Below, in pieces: positions 8,640-16,358 of a stretch of DNA of 51,554 nucleotides; position 1 is the first letter of the stretch; each line of letters starts with the position of its first letter. The stretch spans positions 1 through 51,554 of the forward strand of contig ONSX01000002.1 of the NCBI GenBank assembly GCA_900320615.1, given 5' to 3'. A program made the translations under genes and the position numbers. This DNA is from an uncultured Eubacteriales bacterium. Its GTDB lineage: Bacteria > Bacillota > Clostridia > Lachnospirales > Lachnospiraceae. Under the pieces are notes generated by a model that worked only from the letters and a program-made list of their open reading frames with translations, did not search any database and was not told the DNA's origin.

Positions 8640-9587
8640 ATGGCGAAGAACAGACAAACGATTGATTTCAGGTTCTATGATATGCCGCAGAGAGATCCGG
8701 TTCTTGTGTTTTCAGGCGAAAAATGGAAGAGGATCTACGGCGAGAACGCGCCGAATCTTCATTTTCATAATATTCTCGAGATTGGCATCTGCCGCGAGGG
8801 CAGCGGACATATGATCTACGAAAATGAGGAGCGGCCGTATGAGGCGGGCGCGATCTCGCTGATTCCGGCCAACTGCCCGCACAATACGCTGAATGAACCG
8901 GGCCATATCTCGTGGTGGGAGTATATTTTTATCGATGTTCACGCGTATCTGCAGCGGGCGTACGGCGCGGATGAGCAGTTCATGCAGAAGTGCGAGGAGC
9001 GCATCGGAAGCCGCTACAATCTGTTGTGCGCCGATGACCACCCGGATATGCGAGAGCTCATTGACGCTGTCATCGAAGAGACGAACCGGAATGAGCCGTA
9101 TATGCGCGAGGTGAGGAATTCATATATCACGGCACTTCTTATGCTCATGGCGAGGGAGAACCGCGACTACACGAAGAGCAGGTCGGAAGAGTTCCGGGCG
9201 AGGGATCGGCAGATCGTGCAGTCTCTTAAGTACATCGGGCAGCACTACGCGGAGAACCTCATGATCGCGGATCTCGCGGAAAATGTGCACATGAGCGAGA
9301 CGCATTACCGCCGCGTATTCCGGGAGTCTATGAATATGTCTCCGACCGACTATCTCAACATGGTCCGCATCCAGCAGGCATGCCGGCTTCTCCTCAAGAC
9401 CGATCTTCCGGTCGAGATCATCGCGGAGCGGGCCGGATTTACGACGATGTCGACATTTAACCGGAATTTCCGCTCGTATACAAATGAGTCGCCTCTCAGG
9501 TGGAAGAAGAACCACATGGGGGCGTCCGACAGTATCGCGGGCTTCCGGATCCGCGCGAGAAAGGGCTGGGACGACGATACGGTCTGA
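8640..9587 (+). CDS. AraC-family transcriptional regulator (cupin plus HTH)
   Basis: A 315-residue regulator with an N-terminal cupin-like effector domain (about 20-130; HFHNILEIGICREGSGHMIY and IPANCPHNTLNEPG). The C-terminal double helix-turn-helix of AraC/XylS type spans about 205-305 (MIADLAENVHMSETHYRRVF, then EIIAERAGFTTMSTFNRNFR). ATG 8640 is preferred over the ATG at 8628 because GGAGG overlaps the earlier codon and sits five to six nt before the later one. It lies between galK and lacZ, so it probably controls the lactose/galactose genes in response to a sugar. This is inferred from context only. Confidence 0.9.
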   Translation: MAKNRQTIDFRFYDMPQRDPVLVFSGEKWKRIYGENAPNLHFHNILEIGICREGSGHMIYENEERPYEAGAISLIPANCPHNTLNEPGHISWWEYIFIDVHAYLQRAYGADEQFMQKCEERIGSRYNLLCADDHPDMRELIDAVIEETNRNEPYMREVRNSYITALLMLMARENRDYTKSRSEEFRARDRQIVQSLKYIGQHYAENLMIADLAENVHMSETHYRRVFRESMNMSPTDYLNMVRIQQACRLLLKTDLPVEIIAERAGFTTMSTFNRNFRSYTNESPLRWKKNHMGASDSIAGFRIRARKGWDDDTV

Positions 9588-9658
9588 TCGCGGACGTGCC
9601 CATTCCGCCCGCGTAGATGATGCATACCTGGCCGATGGCGGGAGAACTATGTTTCTGC

Positions 9659-9693
9659 AAAAAAAGAGTCGCAGCTGTGCGGCTCTTTTTTTG
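9659..9693 (+). terminator. Intrinsic terminator after the AraC gene
   Basis: A hairpin formed by an A-rich/GAG-TCGCA arm and its complement, followed by a run of T. Both arms carry A/T runs, so it can act in both directions. It closes the galT-galK-araC transcript. Confidence 0.85.
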
Positions 9694-9725
9694 TGTCCGG
9701 ACATACACGAACAGAGTCGGATTTG

Positions 9726-9748
9726 CACATTTTTGGATAGAAAATGTG
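9726..9748. promoter_or_regulatory. Perfect CACATTTT/AAAATGTG inverted repeat, possible operator
   Basis: Two 8-nt arms, CACATTTT and AAAATGTG, are perfect complements around a 7-nt spacer. The element lies in the gap between the AraC terminator and the permease remnant/lacZ. Its size and symmetry suit a dimeric regulator or a CRP-like site. No protein can be assigned from sequence. Confidence 0.4.
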
Positions 9749-9824
9749 AACAATTCCTGAACTGTCATATGTAAAATGTAATCATCAGGTCGGAACGAAA
9801 GCACGATATTCGTCGTTCTGCACA

Positions 9825-9956
9825 ATGATTTTCACAAGGAATGGAGGAACAAGCATGCTGATGCTGGGCGTCCTCTTCTGCTCGGTCCCGACCATGATTA
9901 TCTTCTTCATTCTTCAGAGACAGTTTGCGGAAGGTATCACGGGCGCGGTCAAGTAA
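9825..9956 (+). pseudogene. Remnant C-terminus of a MalG-type sugar ABC transporter permease
   Basis: The frame reads GGTSMLMLGVLFCSVPTM, then IIFFILQRQFAEGITGAVK and a stop. This resembles the C-terminal membrane helix and tail of carbohydrate ABC permeases of the MalG/LacG group, which end in a similar Q-x-x-F-x-x-G-x-T-x-GAVK motif. Only about 43 residues of permease-like sequence remain, and no transporter genes flank it. An internal ATG at 9855 has GGAGG at a good distance, so a 33-residue peptide could still be made. The simplest reading is a decayed lactose transporter left next to lacZ. Confidence 0.6.
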
Positions 9957-9972
9957 CAAATCTTGTGGTCTG

Positions 9973-10007
9973 CGGCGGAGCGCACAGCGTTCCGCCGTCA
10001 CTTTTTT
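9973..10007 (+). terminator. Hairpin plus T-run just before lacZ
   Basis: An 11-bp stem with one G-T wobble (9973-9983 with 9987-9997, loop ACA) is followed by GTCAC and TTTTTTC. It would terminate the transcript of the permease remnant only about 20 nt before the lacZ start. It could act as a leader attenuator for lacZ. The core resembles the GGAACGC-N3-GCGTTCC hairpins near 1160 and 44812. Confidence 0.6.
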
Positions 10008-10023
10008 CAAGAGAGGTATTTCT

Positions 10024-13000
10024 ATGTCAGAGTTTGATTACAGGAAGGTCAGCGACCCGCTGTATTTTGAGGAAAATCGCGCCAGCGCCCACTCGGACCA
10101 TGTGTGCTTCGGAAGCTGGGAGGAGGAGCGGATCGGACAGAGCTCGCTCCGCTTCAGCCTGGATGGCATGTGGAAGTTCTTTTATGCGCCCGCAGAGTCG
10201 CTTGTGCCGCAGGGATTTACGCAGAGAGACGGAGCTGTTTCCGGGTCTGACTGCCACAACTGGGAGGATATCCGCGTCCCCGCGCACATTCAGATGGAGG
10301 GATACGGCCGGCCGCACTACACGAACACGGCATACCCGTGGGACGGTGTGGAGGCGATCGAGCCGGGGCAGATTCCGGAGAGATTCAATCCGACAGCCTG
10401 CTATGTGCGCTACTTCTATGTGCCGGAAAACATGAAGGGAAAGCGGGTGTTCATTTCTTTCCAGGGCGCAGAGAGCGGACTTGCAGTGTGGCTGAACGGG
10501 ACGTATATCGGTTACAGCGAGAATAGTTTTGATCCGGCGGACTTCGAGCTGACGGACGCCCTCACGGACGGGGAGAACAAGCTCGCTGTGGAGGTGTTCC
10601 GCTGGACATCGGGCAGCTGGGCGGAGGACCAGGATTTCTTCCGCTTCTCCGGTCTGTTCCGCAGCGTCTTCCTCTATGAGGTTCCGGAGACACACGTGCA
10701 GGACATCCGCATCCGGACGGATCTTGATGAGACGCTGACAAAGGGAGTGCTTCGCATACGGTTGGAGACATTCGGACGCGGCAGCGCTGCGGTAAGGCTC
10801 GTTGACGGAGAGACTTGCGTGGCGTCCGCAAAACTCGGGATCGGGACGACAGGAGATGAGACGGAGGCAAGTCTTGACGTCGATTCCCCGAGACTCTGGA
10901 GCGCGGAGTATCCGCGTCTCTATGACCTTCTGATCGATGTGAAAAATAAGCAGGGCAGGACATGCGAGGTGATCCGCCAGAGGGTTGGCTTCCGGAAATT
11001 CGAGATCCGGAATTCCATCATGTACCTGAACGGAAAGAGAATTCTTTTCCACGGCGTCGACCGTCACGACTTCAGTTCAAAGAGCGGGCGCGCTATCACG
11101 AAGGAGGAGATCCTCCGGGACATCGTGACGATGAAGCGGAACAACATCAACGCGATCCGAACGAGCCACTACCCGGATGTGTCGTATCTCTATGACCTGT
11201 GCGATGAGTACGGTCTCTACCTGATCGCTGAGAACAACATGGAGACACACGGCACATGGGATCCGATCATGCGCGGTGAGAAGGAGCAGTCGTACGCCGT
11301 GCCCGGAGACCGCAGGGACTGGCTTCCGGCCATGCTCGACCGCTTGACGAGCTGCTATGAGCGAGACAAGAACCATCCGTCCGTCCTGATCTGGAGTCTC
11401 GGAAACGAATCCTACGGCGGATCTGTCATTTACCGAATGAGTGAGCATATCCGCGCGCTCGACCCGACGCGCCCCGTCCACTACGAAGGCGTCGCCAATG
11501 ACAGACGCTACAACGGTTCGAGTGATATCGAGAGCCGGATGTATCCGCCGGTCACGGAGATCCGCGCGTACCTGAAGGAACACAGGGACAAGCCGTTCAT
11601 TCTGTGCGAGTACACGCATGCGATGGGCAATTCCTGCGGCGCGATGTTCAAGTACACAGACCTGGAAAATGAGGATCCGCTCTATCAGGGAGGTTTTATC
11701 TGGGACTATATCGACCAGTCGATCACGACGAAGAACCGCTTCGGAGAGCTGTACGAGGCCTACGGCGGTGATTTCGGCGACCACCCGAACGATGGGGATT
11801 TCAGCGGAAACGGCATTGCCTGTGGCAGAGACCGGGAGTCCAGCCCGAAAATGCAGGCTGTGCGTTATAATTACCGCATGATCCGCACGTCTCTCAGTGC
11901 GGATCGGGACGGGACGGTGCGGGCCCATGTGAAGAACAACTACCTGTTCACGGATACAGGTGCCTTCGATGCGGAGCTTGTCCTCGAAAAGGAGGGACGT
12001 GAGATCAGCCGGAGACGCGTGACGGTGTCCGTCGCTCCGGGAGAGGAAGCGGATGCTGTGTTCCCGGTCCGGATACCGGGCGTGAGACCGGACGGGGAAG
12101 AGGATGTGGTGCGGACTTTGGGCGTGGGAAATGCCGGGGAATACGCCGTGACGCTCAGGTTCTTCCTTAAGGCACCCACATGCTGGGCGGATGCCGGCTT
12201 TGAGGTTACAAGTGAGCAGGCAGTCTTCGAAGTGAGAGAGGGCAGTATTTCAAAGCTCACGGCGGAGACATGGCAGGAGGAGATCGCGGCCGGGGCTGAT
12301 GCCATCGATGCGTCTTCAAATGCAGGTGAAAAGGAACCGGAGAAGCCCAAAGAAGAGGCTGCGCCTTTGCGTGCGGCCGGCGGGTCAGTGGTCTGTGATG
12401 AGACAGATGGTGCGGAGTCTGCCGCACGCAGGAGCCTGGATATGGCCGGACGGTACACGCGGGACAGTCAGCGCATCTTCGCTGGAAATGAACTGCTCCA
12501 CAGGGAAGGTCTTGCGGATGCGAATCTCAGAAAGCCACTCCGCACGGTCTGCGGCTTTGAGAATGTCGGTGTGATCGGAGAGAACTTCCGTGTTCTTTTC
12601 TCAAGAAAACTTGGAAGACTCGTCTCCTACAGGTATGCCGGAAAGGAAATGCTGGATGCGGCCGCGCTTCCGAATTTCTGGAGAGCACCGACAGCCAACG
12701 ACAGAGGGTGCCTTATGCAGCAGCGCCTGATGCAGTGGAAGACAGCGAGCCTCTATCCGACGGCGAGAGATTTCCGTGCGGGAAGCGTGGGCTTTATTCC
12801 TGCCGTGAAGGAGGAGAAGAACTGCGTGACGGTGACGCTCGGGTACTATCTGCCGACATCACCGGCGGCTGAATGCTTCCTTTCGTACACGGTTTTCGGA
12901 GACGGAACGGTTCTCGTGAGAGAGAGCATGGACATTCCGGAGGGACTCGGGACGATGCCGGAGTTTGGCGTCGCGTTCCGGATGGACGCCGATTATGACC

Positions 13001-13413
13001 GGATTTGCTGGTACGGTCTCGGACCGGATGAGACGTATGCGGACCGCACGCAGGGCGCAAGGCTCGGCATCTGGTCGCAGAGTGTCCGCGATGCGATGGC
13101 GAAGTATCTCGTGCCGCAGGAGTCAGGCGCAAAACTCGGCGTCCGCTGGGCAAAGGTCACAGATCTCCGCGGGAGAGGCCTCGTCTTTGCCGGGGATCGC
13201 ATGATGGTCTCGGCGCTTCCGTGGTCCGTGCATGAGATCGAGCAGGCGGATCATCCGTATGAACTCCCGCCTGTCTGCCACACCTATGTCCGCGTAGCGA
13301 AAGGACAGATGGGTGTCGGAGGCGATGACAGCTGGGGCGCAAGACCGCACAGCGAGTTCCTGCTCCCGGACCATGGCCATGTGGAATTTACATTTGCATT
13401 CCGCGGCGTCTGA
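10024..13413 (+). CDS. lacZ: Beta-galactosidase, GH2 family, with a large internal insertion
   Basis: A 1129-residue glycoside hydrolase family 2 enzyme that hydrolyses lactose to glucose and galactose. The order is that of LacZ: sugar-binding jelly roll, immunoglobulin-like domain, TIM barrel, second Ig-like domain and C-terminal Bgal_small domain. The acid/base Glu is E462 (IWSLGNES) and the nucleophile is E529 (ILCEYTHAMGNS). LIAENNMETHGTW is also conserved. ATG 10024 has GAGAGGTATTTCT upstream. The protein is about 100 residues longer than E. coli LacZ. Most of the excess is a low-complexity Ala/Glu/Lys/Pro-rich stretch at about residues 742-840, between the Ig-like domain and Bgal_small. 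No signal peptide is seen, so the enzyme is probably cytoplasmic. Confidence 0.95.
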   Translation: MSEFDYRKVSDPLYFEENRASAHSDHVCFGSWEEERIGQSSLRFSLDGMWKFFYAPAESLVPQGFTQRDGAVSGSDCHNWEDIRVPAHIQMEGYGRPHYTNTAYPWDGVEAIEPGQIPERFNPTACYVRYFYVPENMKGKRVFISFQGAESGLAVWLNGTYIGYSENSFDPADFELTDALTDGENKLAVEVFRWTSGSWAEDQDFFRFSGLFRSVFLYEVPETHVQDIRIRTDLDETLTKGVLRIRLETFGRGSAAVRLVDGETCVASAKLGIGTTGDETEASLDVDSPRLWSAEYPRLYDLLIDVKNKQGRTCEVIRQRVGFRKFEIRNSIMYLNGKRILFHGVDRHDFSSKSGRAITKEEILRDIVTMKRNNINAIRTSHYPDVSYLYDLCDEYGLYLIAENNMETHGTWDPIMRGEKEQSYAVPGDRRDWLPAMLDRLTSCYERDKNHPSVLIWSLGNESYGGSVIYRMSEHIRALDPTRPVHYEGVANDRRYNGSSDIESRMYPPVTEIRAYLKEHRDKPFILCEYTHAMGNSCGAMFKYTDLENEDPLYQGGFIWDYIDQSITTKNRFGELYEAYGGDFGDHPNDGDFSGNGIACGRDRESSPKMQAVRYNYRMIRTSLSADRDGTVRAHVKNNYLFTDTGAFDAELVLEKEGREISRRRVTVSVAPGEEADAVFPVRIPGVRPDGEEDVVRTLGVGNAGEYAVTLRFFLKAPTCWADAGFEVTSEQAVFEVREGSISKLTAETWQEEIAAGADAIDASSNAGEKEPEKPKEEAAPLRAAGGSVVCDETDGAESAARRSLDMAGRYTRDSQRIFAGNELLHREGLADANLRKPLRTVCGFENVGVIGENFRVLFSRKLGRLVSYRYAGKEMLDAAALPNFWRAPTANDRGCLMQQRLMQWKTASLYPTARDFRAGSVGFIPAVKEEKNCVTVTLGYYLPTSPAAECFLSYTVFGDGTVLVRESMDIPEGLGTMPEFGVAFRMDADYDRICWYGLGPDETYADRTQGARLGIWSQSVRDAMAKYLVPQESGAKLGVRWAKVTDLRGRGLVFAGDRMMVSALPWSVHEIEQADHPYELPPVCHTYVRVAKGQMGVGGDDSWGARPHSEFLLPDHGHVEFTFAFRGV

Positions 13414-13454
13414 AACAGAAAAGAGCGGACTGACTGTCCGATGCAGGGGGTGAG

Positions 13455-13727
13455 TCAGGATTTTTCCAGAATCTTATGAATATATTGCGTGTAGCGCTGC
13501 GCCGCTTCATTGTTCATCTGATAGCGGCTTTTTACATCGGTAATGCCGACAATGTAGTCAACGCTTGTATTGTACAGAATGGAGAGAGCGATCAACGTCT
13601 GGATGGAGGGTTCATTTTCCCCGGTTTCATACTTGGAATAGCCGGTCTGGGACAGGCCGAGCATGCTGGCGACCTGCGTCTGATTCAGCCCCTTGTTTTC
13701 ACGCAGATATTTGAGCCTCGGGTACAT
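13455..13727 (-). CDS. Small XRE-family helix-turn-helix regulator
   Basis: A 90-residue protein with a Cro/C1-type HTH in its first 60 residues (MYPRLKYLRENKGLNQTQVA, then SMLGLSQTGYSKYETGENEP). A short C-terminal tail (VDYIVGITDVKSRYQMNNEA) follows. The start at 13727 has GGAG seven nt upstream; the longer open frame upstream has no ribosome site. It is encoded opposite to its neighbours. The single-domain form resembles chromosomal XRE regulators with unknown targets. Confidence 0.85.
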   Translation of the reverse strand: MYPRLKYLRENKGLNQTQVASMLGLSQTGYSKYETGENEPSIQTLIALSILYNTSVDYIVGITDVKSRYQMNNEAAQRYTQYIHKILEKS

Positions 13728-13899
13728 ACAATTACTCCGGTAACAACAGATTCTGTCTGAATGGTTTACATCAGAACAGAGCAATACTATGGCTGTTAAG
13801 TGTAGCAAAGGTGATCTGCTGATATGTTGTTTTAATCTGAAACAGGTTAAAAACAGGCGGCCGGCTGCCTGGCATCAGGCCGGAGGCGCGTGTTGTCCG

Positions 13900-13928
13900 T
13901 TGTGTTTCTGTTCATTTCGGGCTATCAT
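13900..13928 (+). promoter_or_regulatory. Probable promoter of the cyclase-birA operon
   Basis: TTGTGT (13900-13905) and TATCAT (13923-13928) are separated by 17 nt and lie about 38 nt before the cyclase start codon. Confidence 0.5.
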
Positions 13929-13966
13929 AAAGAAAAAAGGGCACAGCCCGGAAACGGAGCAAAAGC

Positions 13967-14551
13967 ATGAATATAATTGATATTTCGAGGGAACTGTTTT
14001 CTGTGCCGGCATATCCGGGAGATCCGGTGCCGTCGAAGCGGATTGTCAGGGGTTTTGACAGGGAGACGCCGGATATCTGTCAGCTGACGGAGCTCACACT
14101 GGGGAGCCACAGCGGGACCCACATCGACGCGCCCAGACATTTTATTCCAGGCGGTCTTGATGTCGAGCATGTGGGCCTTCGGCGCGCGTACGGACGCTGC
14201 AAGGTCGTGGAGACAGCGACGCCGATCGAGCTGACGGCCGACATGGTAGATGAGTACACGCATGACGGGACGAAACGGCTGCTGCTGAAGGGCGGCTTTG
14301 AGATCACGCCGGAATCCGCGCAGCGCATGGTTGACGACGGAATCCGGACGATCGGGACTGAGGCGCCGACGGTCGGCGGAGAGGGAACGGGACCGATTAT
14401 TCATAGAATCCTTCTTGGCGCGGAGATCCTGATTATCGAGAACCTTGATCTCTCCCGGGCGGAACCAGGGTATTACACGCTGTCCGCTCTGCCGCTTCGC
14501 ATGGCGGACCTTGACGGCTCTCCCGTCCGGGCCGTCCTGATCGAGGAGTGA
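13967..14551 (+). CDS. Cyclase family protein (kynurenine formamidase-like)
   Basis: A 194-residue metal-dependent hydrolase of the cyclase/arylformamidase family (COG1878). The metal-binding motif HSGTHIDAPRHF is intact, and GTEAPTVGGEGTGPIIHRIL is a conserved second segment. Family members open formyl-amide or cyclic substrates such as N-formylkynurenine. No tryptophan-degradation genes are nearby, so the substrate is open. ATG 13967 is preceded by GGAGCAAAAGC. The stop lies only six nt before the BirA-like gene, so the two form an operon. Confidence 0.88.
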   Translation: MNIIDISRELFSVPAYPGDPVPSKRIVRGFDRETPDICQLTELTLGSHSGTHIDAPRHFIPGGLDVEHVGLRRAYGRCKVVETATPIELTADMVDEYTHDGTKRLLLKGGFEITPESAQRMVDDGIRTIGTEAPTVGGEGTGPIIHRILLGAEILIIENLDLSRAEPGYYTLSALPLRMADLDGSPVRAVLIEE

Positions 14552-14557
14552 TGGATT

Positions 14558-15388
14558 ATGAGCTCAAAGGAAGAGGTGCTTGCATTTCTCGAGAAAAATA
14601 AGGAGAATTTCTGCTCCGGCGCGTATATGGCGTCGGAGCTTGGCATATCGCGGAATGCGGTCTGGAAGGCCGTGAACGGGCTCAAGAAGGAAGGGTATGC
14701 GATTGAGGCCGTGACGAACCGCGGGTACCGGCTTGTGCCGGGTTCTCCCGACAATGACCGTCTGTCTGTACAGGGACTTGCGCCGTATCTTCCCGGGATA
14801 TATCCCGGCCGGATTCACATCTATGAGTCGCTTCCGTCGACAAACCGGACGGCGAAGGAACTTGCGGTCGGCGGAGCGGAGGACGGAACGGTTGTCATCG
14901 CAAACAGTCAGACCGCAGGCAGCGGTCACGCGGATCATTCATTTTTCTCACCGGTCGGCGGGATCTATATGTCGGTGCTCCGGAGACCGGGGCGTGTCCT
15001 GGGAGGATCGGGAAGTGACCGGGCGCGTGCGGATGCGCAGGAATCCGTTTCTCTCGGAAATGCGAAGAATATTACATATATGACGGCGGCGCTTGTTGCT
15101 GATGTGCTCGGAGAGGTGACGGGCATATCGGTGCGCGTGCGGCCGGTCAATGATCTCTATGTCGGGGACAGGAAGGTCGGCGGCATTCTGACCGAGGCCG
15201 GAAGCGACTTTGATACGGGCGAGCTGCAGTGGCTTGTCATCGGGATCGGCATCAACGTCTCGACCCCCGCGGACGCATTTCCAGAGGAAATCCGGGAGCG
15301 GGCCGGGTCGCTGTATCCGGACGGCCACGCTCTCGTGACAAGAAATGAGCTTATCGCAGCGATTGTCAGGCGTCTTCTCGCAATGTGA
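14558..15388 (+). CDS. BirA-like biotin-responsive regulator with degenerate ligase motifs
   Basis: A 276-residue protein built like a bifunctional BirA: an N-terminal HTH_11 winged helix (about 1-60; MASELGISRNAVWKAVNGLK) and a biotin/lipoate ligase fold. The two hallmark catalytic motifs are altered. The biotinyl-AMP loop normally reads GRGRxGR after TAG, but here TAGSGHADHSFFSP occupies residues 119-132. The KWPND motif reads RPVND at 195-199. The C-terminal SH3-like domain is absent; the protein ends soon after the ligase core. Biotin-pocket features such as GGILTE and VIGIGINV remain. A low-complexity insert (GGSGSDRARADAQESVS) follows RRPGRVL. It may sense biotin and repress bioY without ligating, or it may be a decaying ligase. 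Confidence 0.85.
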   Translation: MSSKEEVLAFLEKNKENFCSGAYMASELGISRNAVWKAVNGLKKEGYAIEAVTNRGYRLVPGSPDNDRLSVQGLAPYLPGIYPGRIHIYESLPSTNRTAKELAVGGAEDGTVVIANSQTAGSGHADHSFFSPVGGIYMSVLRRPGRVLGGSGSDRARADAQESVSLGNAKNITYMTAALVADVLGEVTGISVRVRPVNDLYVGDRKVGGILTEAGSDFDTGELQWLVIGIGINVSTPADAFPEEIRERAGSLYPDGHALVTRNELIAAIVRRLLAM

Positions 15389-15469
15389 GAGCTTTCGGAA
15401 GCATCGCTTTACGGCGGGAATCCTGCACGGCGGGAATCCCGCATGAGCGCGGCGGGGTTTGCACCGCAT

Positions 15470-15503
15470 AATGTTATCCATATGTAGATGATAGGTTGAC
15501 AAT
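15470..15503. promoter_or_regulatory. BirA-type operator upstream of bioY
   Basis: AATGTTATCC (15470-15479) and GGTTGACAAT (15494-15503) form an imperfect inverted repeat (7 of 10 positions) with a 14-nt spacer. This matches the form known for Gram-positive BirA sites, TTGTAAACC, about 14-16 nt, GGTTTACAA. The right half overlaps the -35 hexamer, so bound repressor would block the promoter. Confidence 0.7.
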
Positions 15504-15524
15504 AGTCCCCGCAGAGTATATAAT
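15496..15524 (+). promoter_or_regulatory. Consensus sigma-A promoter of bioY
   Basis: Perfect TTGACA (15496-15501) and perfect TATAAT (15519-15524) with 17 nt between. The leader to bioY is about 65 nt. Confidence 0.9.
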
Positions 15525-15597
15525 TCGACACCGTACAGACGCGTCCATGTTGCTTTGTGTCTGACAGGAATGTATACACTCTGAGGGAGGACTAGTC

Positions 15598-16167
15598 ATG
15601 AAGGATGCAAAAATCAAGAATCTGGTTCTGATTGCGGTGATGGCTGCCGTGATCTGCGTTCTCGGCCCGCTGTCCGTGCCGATCGGCCCGGTTCCTGTGT
15701 CGCTGACGAATTTCGCAATTTATCTCACGCTGTATGTGCTCGGAACCAGGAAGGGCACGATCAGCTACTGTATTTATCTTCTGCTCGGTCTTGCCGGCCT
15801 GCCTGTATTCTCAGGCTTTGCGGGAGGCCCGGGCAAGCTGTTCGGACCGACGGGCGGTTATCTCATCGGCTTTATCCCGATGGCCATCGTCGCCGGACTT
15901 TTCATCGAGCGATTTATGAAAAAGCCGGTGATCGCGGTGATCGGCATGTTCCTTGCAACATGGATGGCGTACGGTCTGGGGACTGCGTGGCTTTCGTACT
16001 CGGCGCATATGACATTTGGCGCAGCACTTGCGGCGGGCGTGACGCCGTTTATCCTCGAGGATCTCGCGAAAATGATTGTCTGTGCGATTATCGGACCGGT
16101 GCTCCACAAAGCGCTCTCGAAGGCAGGGCTGCTCGGGACTCCGAAGCGGGCCGGCGCGCAGGTGTGA
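15598..16167 (+). CDS. bioY: Biotin transporter BioY (ECF S component)
   Basis: A 189-residue membrane protein with about six hydrophobic segments. It carries the BioY family features PVPVSLTNFAIYLTLYVLG, GLAGLPVFSGFAGGPGKLFG and PTGGYLIGFIPMA. BioY is the substrate-binding component of ECF-type biotin uptake and normally works with shared EcfA/EcfT energizing units, which are not in this window. ATG 15598 is preceded by GAGGGAGGACTAGTC. The gene has its own consensus promoter with a BirA box and ends in a strong terminator, so it is a single-gene unit. Confidence 0.95.
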   Translation: MKDAKIKNLVLIAVMAAVICVLGPLSVPIGPVPVSLTNFAIYLTLYVLGTRKGTISYCIYLLLGLAGLPVFSGFAGGPGKLFGPTGGYLIGFIPMAIVAGLFIERFMKKPVIAVIGMFLATWMAYGLGTAWLSYSAHMTFGAALAAGVTPFILEDLAKMIVCAIIGPVLHKALSKAGLLGTPKRAGAQV

Positions 16168-16218
16168 TCTCTGGAAGATCAGCGAATATCTGTAAAAATC
16201 GGCCATACGAGTGAAAGA

Positions 16219-16265
16219 ACCGGGCCGCGACAGGATTAATGTCCTGTCGCGGCCCGGTCTTTTTT
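16219..16265 (+). terminator. Strong intrinsic terminator after bioY
   Basis: A perfect 17-bp stem (16219-16235 with 16242-16258) around a 6-nt loop is followed by CTTTTTT. It is one of the strongest terminators in the window. Confidence 0.95.
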
Positions 16266-16358
16266 GCGCCGGCGGCCGCAATCCGGAGCGGCAGACGCCT
16301 TTCATCAGAGCTGGAAGAACGCAGTTTATGATGGGATGGCGCGGGAACTCTCGTGATT

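Noticed and set aside
9925..10023. Longer N-terminus of LacZ starting upstream of the terminator hairpin
   Set aside because: The extension runs through the hairpin and T-run and overlaps the permease remnant; MSEFDYRKVSDPLYF with GAGAGG before it is the natural start.
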